Shown here: positions 32,212 to 39,957 of the stretch, in pieces
Numbering within the stretch: position 1 is the first letter of the stretch
Layout: the number at the start of each line of letters is the position of its first letter
Assembly: GCF_015690355.1 (NCBI RefSeq)
Contig: NZ_JADPRT010000002.1
Coordinates: forward strand, 507,337 to 571,336
DNA from: Streptacidiphilus fuscans
GTDB lineage: Bacteria; Actinomycetota; Actinomycetes; Streptomycetales; Streptomycetaceae
Length of the DNA stretch: 64,000 nucleotides
Direction: 5' to 3'
Notes under the pieces: generated by a model
Database searches by the model: none
Seen by the model: only the letters and a program-made list of their open reading frames with translations
Told to the model about the DNA's origin: nothing
Made by a program: the position numbers and the translations under genes

Positions 32212-35200
32212 TCATGAATCCTTGGTGAGGTCTTCAGCGGCTCCGTCCCCGGTCGGGGCGACGCCGCCGATCAACGCGGCCAAGGCCTCGCGGTCCGGAA
32301 ACGAATCAGGACGCACCACAGTGCCGCTTCGAACATACAGAAACGCGGCGCCGACACGATCAAGAGGCACGCCCTGCTGCTCGGCCCAGGCCAGCCGGTA
32401 GACGGCGAGCTGGAGCGGATCGGCCGTCTCGCGCTGGTTGGTCTTCCAGTCGACCACCTCGAAACCACCGTCGTCAGTCGCGTAGACCGCATCGATACGT
32501 CCACGGATCACCCGCCCCGCCAGCATCAACTGGAACGGCGCCTCGACCGTGACCGGGGTGCGCGAGGCGTACTCGCTGCGCAGGAACGCGTCCTTGAGTC
32601 GGGCGAGATCGCGTTCGTCGGCGATCTCCGCGTCGTCCGCGCCCGGCAGTTCGTCCTCGCCCAGGAGCAGCAGCGGCTCGACCGCGAGCCGGGCCTCCAC
32701 CCAGGCGTGGAACCGCGTGCCGCGCCGCGCGGCGGGCTGCGGCGGACGCGGCACCGGGCGGGCCAGCTCGCGCGCGAAACCCGCCGGGTCGGCGGCGACG
32801 CGCAGCAGCTGGGAGGCGGACAGCGAGCGCGGCAGCGGCACATCGCGCACCCGGCCGCGGGAGCGGCGCAGCTCACCGGCGAGCAACTCCAGGTCCCGGT
32901 CCCAGGAGGCGACGAGACGTCGCTCCTCCGGGGTCTCCAGCGGGGGCTCCGGCGGCAGTTCGCTCACCGGTCCGGCCTGGGCCTCGACGTCGGGCTCGGA
33001 CTCGGACCCTGCCCCTGCCTTGGCCTCGGCCTCGGCGGCAGCCACCGTGCCGGTTGGCGACCACGCCCACCGCGGCCCCGCCAGCACCCGCTCCCCCGCC
33101 GCGCGGCGGGCCCGCTGGGCCGGGATGTCCAGTGGCAGCGGCCAGGCGTGCTCGACGTCCGTGTCCAGCGCGGGGTTGGCCACGCCGGGAGCAGGTGCCT
33201 CGGCCCAGGCCTCGATCTCGACGCCGGACCCGGGACGCTCCTCGCCGAACTCGCGCAGCGCGGTCAGGAACGGGGACGGGCCGCGCTGGCGCTTCTGTGT
33301 CGGGCCCCACCAGTGACCGGAGGCGTAGAGCTGGGCACGCGGCCGGGTGAAGGCGACATACCCGAGGCGCAGCTCCTCCGTGGCGGCGTGGCTTTTCATC
33401 TCAGCGTCGAACGCGGTCAGTCCCTTGCCCGTCCACGGCGGATCGGCAGCCAGCGAGGCCGCGTCGCCGCGCAGGGCGTGCGGCAGCACCTCGGGGCGCG
33501 AAGTCCACTTCTCCCGACCGGTATTGCTCGGGAAGGCGCCCTTGACCAGGCCGGGGACGAACACGACGTCCCACTCCAGGCCCTTGGACTTGTGCGCGGT
33601 CAGCACCTTCACGGTGTCCTCGCCACCAGGCAAGGTGTTGTCGAGGCCCCGGTCGTACTCCTGAGCCGTGCGCAGAAAGCCGAGGAAGGCGCCGAGCGAC
33701 GGGTCGCCGTCCAGGTCGGCGAAGCCGGCGGCGATGTCGAGGAAGGCCGAGAGCGTCTCGCGGCGGCGGGCGGCCAGCGCGTGCGGGGAGGCGGAGAGCT
33801 CGACCTCCAGACCGGTGACGGCGAGCACCCGGTGCAGCACGTCCATCAGCGGCTCGGCCAGCGCCCGACGCAGCTCGCGGATCTCCGCCGCGAGCCGTTC
33901 GAAGCGCAGCGCGGCCTGCTCGGAGAAGGGCAGCTCCGGCTCCCCGGCCTGGCCCGGGTAGAGGAAGGACTCCAGTGCGTCGGCCAGCGAGACGATCTCC
34001 GTCGGGTCCGCCTCGGCCACGGCCTCGCTGAGCTTGTCCCGCTCCCCCGGCCCGGCGGAGGCGACGCGGACCAAGTCCCGCGCACGACGGCCGAGCAGGG
34101 CCAGGTCGCGCGGGCCGATCCGCCAACGCGGACCGATCAGCAACCGCACCAGCGCCGCGTTGGCCGTCGGGTCCTGGAGCACCTCGCAGGTGGCGACCAG
34201 GTCGGCGACCTCCGGCAGGTGGAGCAGCCCGGACAGGCCGACCACCTCGACCGGCACGTCGCGCTCCACCAACGCGGCATGCACATCGGGGAAGAGCTCC
34301 CGGCCGCCACGGCAGAGCACGGCGATCCGGCCCGGCGACGTGCCCGTTCGGACCAGGTGCGCGACGGAGTCGGCGAGCCAGGCGACCTCCGCCTGGTGCG
34401 ACTCCAGCAGCGCGCACCGCAGCCCCCCGGCCTGCTCCTCGCCGGGAGCGGGACGCAGCGCCTCGACGCCCTCGTGCATGGCCCGGAGCGGAGCGGCGAG
34501 CTCGTTGGCGAAGGCCAGCAGCCGCCCGCCCGAGCGGCGGTTCTCGCTGAGTGCGTAGCGCGCGGCGGAGGTGTCGTCGGCATGGCGGAAGTGGCGCGGG
34601 AACTCGTCCAGGTTGGCGACGGACGCACCGCGCCAGCCGTAGATGGCCTGGCACGGGTCGCCCACGGCGGTGACGGGGTGTCCGGTGCCGTCGCCGAAGA
34701 GGCCGGAGAGCAGCAACCGCTGGGCGACGGAGGTGTCCTGGTACTCGTCGAGCAGGACGACCCGGTACTGCTCACGCAGCAGCGCGCCGACCTCGGGGCG
34801 GGTCTGCGCGAGCCGGGCACAGGCGGCGATCTGGTCGCCGAAGTCCATCAGCCGGGCTTCGCGCTTGCGGGCGCGGTAGCGGGTGACCAGCTCGGTCAGC
34901 TCGCGTCGGGCCATGGCCGCTGCGGGGACCTTGCGCAGTTCCTCGTTGCTGAGCCTCACCGTGGCGAGCTCGTCGAGCAGCGCCGTGTCGAAACCCACCA
35001 GCCGCTCCGGCTCGACCAGATGCTCGGCGAGCTCGCCGTCGAGCTTGACCAGCTTGGCCACCAGCGAGGAGACGCCGTCGGTCAGCGCCGGGAACGGGCC
35101 CGGCGCCTGGCGCAGCACCCGTGCGGCGAGCTGGAACCTCGTCGCGTCGGCGAGCAGCCGGACGTCGGGCTCCAGGCCGATGCGCAGGCCGTGGTCGGTG

Positions 35201-35586
35201 AGCAGCCGCCCGGCGAAGGCGTGGTAGGTCGAGATCTCGGGCTCGCCCGGATCGTCGACGTCGGGGCCGCCCGGCCCGTACGGAGGCTCGGTCGGCTCGG
35301 CGGAGGGGCCGATCCCGGCCTGGGCCAGCGCCTTGCGGACACGCTCGGACAGCTCGGCGGCGGCCTTGTTGGTGAAGGTCAGCCCGAGCACCTGGTCCGG
35401 CCTGACCTGCCCCGTGCCGACCAGCCAGACGACGCGCGCCGCCATCACCGTCGTCTTGCCCGACCCCGCGCCCGCGACGATCACCGCCGGAGCGAGCGGC
35501 GCGGTGATCGCGCGCAGCTGCTCGGCGGTGAAAGGGATCCCGAGCAGCTCCTTGAGCTCCTCGGGACCGGAGAGGGGTCCAGACAT
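32212..35586 (-). CDS. adnB: AdnB-type helicase-nuclease subunit
   Basis: About 1,124 residues: a superfamily 1 helicase fused to a C-terminal RecB-like nuclease. Helicase motifs: FTAEQLRAI, AGAGSGKTTVMAARVVW, VVLLDEYQDTSVAQRLLL, YGWRGASVANLDEF, TAHKSKGLEWDVVFVPGLV. Nuclease residues: GRIDAVY and EVVDWKTNQRETADPLQL. With AdnA it should form the AdnAB end-resection motor-nuclease that replaces RecBCD/AddAB in actinobacteria. Start chosen at 35586 (MSGPLSGPEELK), with GGAG 3 bp upstream. It follows adnA by 110 bp. The region between residues about 820 and 910 is Ala/Glu-rich and likely disordered. Confidence 0.93.
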   Translation of the reverse strand: MSGPLSGPEELKELLGIPFTAEQLRAITAPLAPAVIVAGAGSGKTTVMAARVVWLVGTGQVRPDQVLGLTFTNKAAAELSERVRKALAQAGIGPSAEPTEPPYGPGGPDVDDPGEPEISTYHAFAGRLLTDHGLRIGLEPDVRLLADATRFQLAARVLRQAPGPFPALTDGVSSLVAKLVKLDGELAEHLVEPERLVGFDTALLDELATVRLSNEELRKVPAAAMARRELTELVTRYRARKREARLMDFGDQIAACARLAQTRPEVGALLREQYRVVLLDEYQDTSVAQRLLLSGLFGDGTGHPVTAVGDPCQAIYGWRGASVANLDEFPRHFRHADDTSAARYALSENRRSGGRLLAFANELAAPLRAMHEGVEALRPAPGEEQAGGLRCALLESHQAEVAWLADSVAHLVRTGTSPGRIAVLCRGGRELFPDVHAALVERDVPVEVVGLSGLLHLPEVADLVATCEVLQDPTANAALVRLLIGPRWRIGPRDLALLGRRARDLVRVASAGPGERDKLSEAVAEADPTEIVSLADALESFLYPGQAGEPELPFSEQAALRFERLAAEIRELRRALAEPLMDVLHRVLAVTGLEVELSASPHALAARRRETLSAFLDIAAGFADLDGDPSLGAFLGFLRTAQEYDRGLDNTLPGGEDTVKVLTAHKSKGLEWDVVFVPGLVKGAFPSNTGREKWTSRPEVLPHALRGDAASLAADPPWTGKGLTAFDAEMKSHAATEELRLGYVAFTRPRAQLYASGHWWGPTQKRQRGPSPFLTALREFGEERPGSGVEIEAWAEAPAPGVANPALDTDVEHAWPLPLDIPAQRARRAAGERVLAGPRWAWSPTGTVAAAEAEAKAGAGSESEPDVEAQAGPVSELPPEPPLETPEERRLVASWDRDLELLAGELRRSRGRVRDVPLPRSLSASQLLRVAADPAGFARELARPVPRPPQPAARRGTRFHAWVEARLAVEPLLLLGEDELPGADDAEIADERDLARLKDAFLRSEYASRTPVTVEAPFQLMLAGRVIRGRIDAVYATDDGGFEVVDWKTNQRETADPLQLAVYRLAWAEQQGVPLDRVGAAFLYVRSGTVVRPDSFPDREALAALIGGVAPTGDGAAEDLTKDS

Positions 35587-35696
35587 GCGCTCCACGCTAG
35601 CGGGGACGACTGACACATTCCGACGAAACGGAAGGGAACTCCCTCACATCCCGCTCGCATCCGTCGCAGCCCGTTCGCATCGCGCCAGGACGCCGG

Positions 35697-38600
35697 TCAC
35701 TCCACGACCTGGCGGCCCTCCGGCCGGGCCGAGCAGCTGCCGTGGAAGGAGCAGTGGCCGCACTGGTCGCCGGTCGTCGGCACGAAGCGCTCGTTGACGA
35801 TCCGGTCAGCCGCCTCGACCAGCAGGCCCTCGATCCACTCGCCGCCCTCGGTCAGCGAGGCCTGACTCTGCACCTTGGGCGCGTCCGGAGCGGTACGGGA
35901 CGCCTGCTGGCGCAGCTGGACCAGCTCCGCGCCGCCGGGCTCCGGTCGCCCACCGTCGCCGCCGCCGCTGCCGTCGCCGCCGTCCCCGCCGTGGTCGAAG
36001 ACGTCGTCCACCGCGCCCTCACGGACCGCGAGTTGATAGACGCCCAGCTGCGGGTGGGCCTCCACCTGCGCCCCGGTCACCGTCCTGCGGCCGGTCTTGA
36101 AGTCGACCACGTACGCCGCACCGGTCGACGTCTCCTGCTCGACCCGGTCCATGGTGCCGCGGATGCGGACCGCGTACGGGCCGGCCTTGAGCTCGACGTC
36201 GAAGGGCTGCTCGGTGGCCACCGGGACCCGGCCGCGCTCGGCGACGTGCCAGGTCAGGAACCGTTCCAGCGCGGCGCGCGCCTCGCCCTTCTCCTGCTCG
36301 GACTTCCACGGTGCGTCGAAGGCGAGCGCGTCCCAGACCCGGTCCAGCCGGGCCATCAGCACGTCCAGGTCGGCCGGGGTGCGGCCCGCGCCGACCTCCT
36401 CGGCGAGGACGTGGACGACGTTGCCGAAGCCCTGCGCCCCGCTCGACGCCTCCTGCGCCCGGACCTCACGGCCCAGGAACCACTGGAGCGCGCACGCGTC
36501 GACGGACTCCAGTGCGCTGCCGGACAGCTCCACCGGGCGCTCGGGATCACGGACCGGCACGTCGTTCTCGGTCGGGTCGGCCATGCCCCACCAGCGGTGC
36601 GGGTCCGCGGCCGGGACCAGCGGCAACCCGTCGTCGTCCGTCAGCGAGGCCAGCCGGGCCAGCCGCTCGGCTGCGGCCTCGCGCAGCCTCGGCGAGGCAT
36701 CCGCGTCGACGGTGGTGGCGCGCAGCTCGGCGACCAGCGCGGCGACGGCCAGCGGGCGGCGCGGCCGGTGGCCGATGTCGTCGACCCGGACCTCCGGGTA
36801 CCGGCTGCCGTCCGGACGCTGCCGGTACAACTCGCCCAGGAAGCGGGACGGCTCGTCACCGTCCTCGGCCGCGGCCTGCACCGCGGTGACCACCAGCCGC
36901 TCCTTGGCGCGGGTGACGGCGACATAGAAGAGGCGTCTCTCCTCGGCGAGAAGCGCCGTGGACGGCATCGGGTCGGCCAGTCCGTCCGGCCCGATCCGGT
37001 CGGCCTCCAGCAGCGAGCCACGACGCCGCAGGTCCGGCCAGAGGCCCTGCTGCACCCCGGCGACGACGACCAGCGGCCACTCCAGACCCTTGGAGCGGTG
37101 CGCGGTCATCAGTCGCACCGCGTCCGGGCGGACCAGGCGGCCGGAGAGCGTGTCCGCGGCGATGTCCTGCTGCTCCAGCTCGGCAAGGAAGTTCAACGCG
37201 CCGCGCGGGCCCTCGGCGTGGGACTCGGCACGGGCGGCCGTCTCGAACAGGGCGCAGAGGGCGTCCAGGTCCCGGTCGGCGTTGCGTCCGGCCGCGCCGC
37301 CGCGCAGCGCCCCGCGTTCCAGGCGCTCGCGCCAGGAGGAACTCGCCTCCCAGAGCGCCCAGAGCGCCTCCTCGGCGCTCGCTCCGCCGAGGAGCAGTTC
37401 GCGCACCTTGCGCAGCAGCAGGCCCAGCTCGCGCGCACGGCGGGCGGGTTGACCGGCGAGCAGCACCAGCCGCTCGGGCTCGGCCAGCGCCTCGCGGATC
37501 AGCAGCTCCGCGCCACGGACGGCGCGTTGGCGCTCCGGCGGGAGCGCGCGCAGCTCGGCGCGCTCCTCCTCGCGCAGCAGTCGGCCGAGCCGCCGCAGAT
37601 CCGCACCGTCCAGCCCGCCGAGCGGGCCGGTGAGCAGGTTCCGGGCGACCTCCGCGGTCAACGGGTCGTCGTCGACCGGCACCGGCCGCGCCGGAGCTTC
37701 CGCACCTGCGTCCTCAGGCTCGGCGTCCTCAGCCGGCGCGTCCCCCTCAGGCGCATCCTCCGGCAGCGGCAGCCCCGCCGCGCGGCGGCGGGCACGCACC
37801 GCGCCGACCGCGCAGACACGCAGCGCGGCGAGCAGCGGGGCCACGGCGGGCTCGGCGTGCAGCGGCAGGTCGTCGCCGTCGATGTCGACCGGGACACCGG
37901 CCGAGGTCAGCGCCCGGCGCAGCGACGGAAGCGAGCGACCGCCCGCGCGGACCAGCACCGCCATGTCGCTCCACGGCATGCCCTGCTCCAGGTGCGCGCG
38001 ACGGAGTAGGTCGGCGATGTTGTCCAGTTCGGCGCCAGGAGTGGGAAAGGTGAGAATCTCGACCGTCCCGCCCTCCCGGGAGGGCAGCAGCCCCCGGTGC
38101 TCCGCCAGCGCGGCGGCGGGCAGACGGCCCGTCGGCAGCCGCTCCGCCAGCATCCGGCTCGACGCGAGCAGCCGCGAGCCCGCGCGCCGCGAGACGCGCA
38201 GCACCTGAACCGGCGCCGGCGAGCCGTCGGCCTGCGGGAACGCGTGCGGGAAGTCGAGGATGCCGTTGACGTCCGCGCCGCGGAAGCCGTAGATCGACTG
38301 GTCCGGGTCGCCGACCGCGACCAGCTCCCGCCCGTCGCCCGCGAGCGCCCGCAGCAACCGCACCTGCGACGGGTCGGTGTCCTGGTACTCGTCGACGAAG
38401 ACCACCCGGAAGGTTCGCCGCAACTCCTCGCCCACCCGCTGTTCCTCGGCCAGCAGCACGGCGCGGTGGACCAGCTCGGCGTAGTCGAGCACGCCCTGAT
38501 TGTCGAGGACGTCCAGGTACTCGCCGAGGAACGAGGCCGCCGCGCGCCAGTCCGGACGGCCGACCTGGGCCGCGAAGCGCTCCAGCGTCGTGTCGTTGAG

Positions 38601-39155
38601 GCCCAGCTCGCGGGCGCGGGCCAGCACCGCACGGACCTCGTCGGCGAAGCCGCGCGTGGTCAGCGCGGCGCGCAGCTCCGCGGGCCAGGCGGGACCGCCC
38701 GCGCGTCCGCTGCGGGCGTCCTCCGCGCCACCGGCCAGCAGCTCGCGCACCATGACGTCCTGCTCCGGGCCGGAGAGCAGCCGCAGCGGCTCCGCGTAGA
38801 GGTCGGGCTCCTGGTGCGCGCGGAGCAGGGCGTAGCAGAAGGAGTGGAAGGTCGTCGCCTGCGCGGCGACCGCGCCGCCGACCCGCGCGGTGATCCGGTC
38901 CCGCAGCTCGACCGCGGCCTTGCGGCTGAAGGTCAGGACCAGGATCTCCTCGGCCGGGACGCCCTCGGCGATCCGGGCCGCGACCGCCTCCACCAACGTC
39001 GTCGTCTTGCCCGTGCCCGGACCGGCCAGCACCAGCAGCGGACCGCCCCGGTGGTCCACCACGGCCTGTTGGTACCGGTCCAGGACAGGCGGTACCACGG
39101 GCGCGACGGGCTCGCGCACCAGGCGGTATGCGCCTGCGGGGACAGAGGTGGTCAT
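35697..39155 (-). CDS. adnA: AdnA-type helicase-nuclease subunit
   Basis: About 1,152 residues, partner of AdnB. Motifs: LDRYQQAVV, LAGPGTGKTTTLVEAVAARI, VVFVDEYQDTDPSQVRLLRA, YGFRGADVNGILDF, TAHRSKGLEWPLVVVAGVQQ. The C-terminal nuclease has RGTMDRVE and YVVDFKTGRRTVTG. It also has a Cys in VDACALQWF and a cluster QCGHCSFHGSC at the very end, the four-cysteine arrangement of an iron-sulfur nuclease domain as in AddB. Start placed at 39155 (MTTSVPAGAYRL); the frame runs further up without ribosome site. adnA-adnB order matches Rv3202c-Rv3201c. Confidence 0.92.
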   Translation of the reverse strand: MTTSVPAGAYRLVREPVAPVVPPVLDRYQQAVVDHRGGPLLVLAGPGTGKTTTLVEAVAARIAEGVPAEEILVLTFSRKAAVELRDRITARVGGAVAAQATTFHSFCYALLRAHQEPDLYAEPLRLLSGPEQDVMVRELLAGGAEDARSGRAGGPAWPAELRAALTTRGFADEVRAVLARARELGLNDTTLERFAAQVGRPDWRAAASFLGEYLDVLDNQGVLDYAELVHRAVLLAEEQRVGEELRRTFRVVFVDEYQDTDPSQVRLLRALAGDGRELVAVGDPDQSIYGFRGADVNGILDFPHAFPQADGSPAPVQVLRVSRRAGSRLLASSRMLAERLPTGRLPAAALAEHRGLLPSREGGTVEILTFPTPGAELDNIADLLRRAHLEQGMPWSDMAVLVRAGGRSLPSLRRALTSAGVPVDIDGDDLPLHAEPAVAPLLAALRVCAVGAVRARRRAAGLPLPEDAPEGDAPAEDAEPEDAGAEAPARPVPVDDDPLTAEVARNLLTGPLGGLDGADLRRLGRLLREEERAELRALPPERQRAVRGAELLIREALAEPERLVLLAGQPARRARELGLLLRKVRELLLGGASAEEALWALWEASSSWRERLERGALRGGAAGRNADRDLDALCALFETAARAESHAEGPRGALNFLAELEQQDIAADTLSGRLVRPDAVRLMTAHRSKGLEWPLVVVAGVQQGLWPDLRRRGSLLEADRIGPDGLADPMPSTALLAEERRLFYVAVTRAKERLVVTAVQAAAEDGDEPSRFLGELYRQRPDGSRYPEVRVDDIGHRPRRPLAVAALVAELRATTVDADASPRLREAAAERLARLASLTDDDGLPLVPAADPHRWWGMADPTENDVPVRDPERPVELSGSALESVDACALQWFLGREVRAQEASSGAQGFGNVVHVLAEEVGAGRTPADLDVLMARLDRVWDALAFDAPWKSEQEKGEARAALERFLTWHVAERGRVPVATEQPFDVELKAGPYAVRIRGTMDRVEQETSTGAAYVVDFKTGRRTVTGAQVEAHPQLGVYQLAVREGAVDDVFDHGGDGGDGSGGGDGGRPEPGGAELVQLRQQASRTAPDAPKVQSQASLTEGGEWIEGLLVEAADRIVNERFVPTTGDQCGHCSFHGSCSARPEGRQVVE

Positions 39156-39383
39156 GAGCGTGGTCCAGGAGAGAACAGCGGGCGGTGCGACGGAACGGCG
39201 TGCAGACGGAACGGCGTGCGACAGGACGGCGCACGACTTAACGGCGCGCGCCTCACGCACTCCGTCCAGTAGCGAGCCTACGATCCTGCCCCGACAACCC
39301 CGCCCTTGTCCCCCGGTTCGCCGGATCGATCAGCGTCACCGGCACCACCCCGGCTCCGCGGGCGACGCCGTGCCCCGGCCGCC

Positions 39384-39731
39384 TCAGCCGGAACGGCCGT
39401 CCCAGCGGGCCTGCCGCAGATCGACGCGCGGCATGTGGTCCGCGCCGGCGTGACGCAGCGGCGTGCCCTCCACTCTGTACTGCTCCAGCGCGCGCAGCTC
39501 GTGGCCCGGCAGCAGCCGCCCGTCCGCGCGGATCACCCGCCACCACGGCACCGCTCCGCCGTAGAGCGCCATGACCCGTCCCACCTGGCGCGGACCGCCC
39601 TCGCCGACGAACTCGGCCACGTCGCCGTAGGTCATCACCCGTCCGGCCGGAATGAGCTCCGCCGCCTCCAGCACGCGCTCCGCGTACGGCGGGATCTCTG
39701 CCCCGGGCTCCTCTTCGTTCACACCCGGCAT
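39384..39731 (-). CDS. Alkyltransferase-like (ATL) DNA-repair protein
   Basis: 115 residues of the MGMT fold. The DNA-binding region is clear (IPAGRVMTYGDVAEFVGEGG, PRQVGRVMALYG). In the place of the catalytic PCHRV motif it has VPWWRVIRADGRLLPG, so the acceptor cysteine is replaced by Trp and it cannot transfer alkyl groups. ATL proteins bind O6-alkylguanine and hand it to nucleotide excision repair. ATG at 39731 has AGAGG about 10 bp upstream. It lies upstream of adnAB on the same strand, as the MGMT-like gene does in M. tuberculosis (Rv3204). Confidence 0.87.
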   Translation of the reverse strand: MPGVNEEEPGAEIPPYAERVLEAAELIPAGRVMTYGDVAEFVGEGGPRQVGRVMALYGGAVPWWRVIRADGRLLPGHELRALEQYRVEGTPLRHAGADHMPRVDLRQARWDGRSG

Positions 39732-39957
39732 TCTGTCGCATGCCTCTGACAGGACCCGCCGAAGGGAACGTGAGAACGGAACGTGGGAACACGGTGGGAA
39801 CGGCGACACTGACGAGGGACGACGCAGGGGAACGTCCTCGCTCACCCGGCCGGGGGAATGTAGCATCCGGCTGGGGTCGGCACGGGGACACCTCACCGCC
39901 GCGCGCTCGATCCGACCATGCCACCCTTGAATGACCTGAGGGGACCCTGAGGGGACG

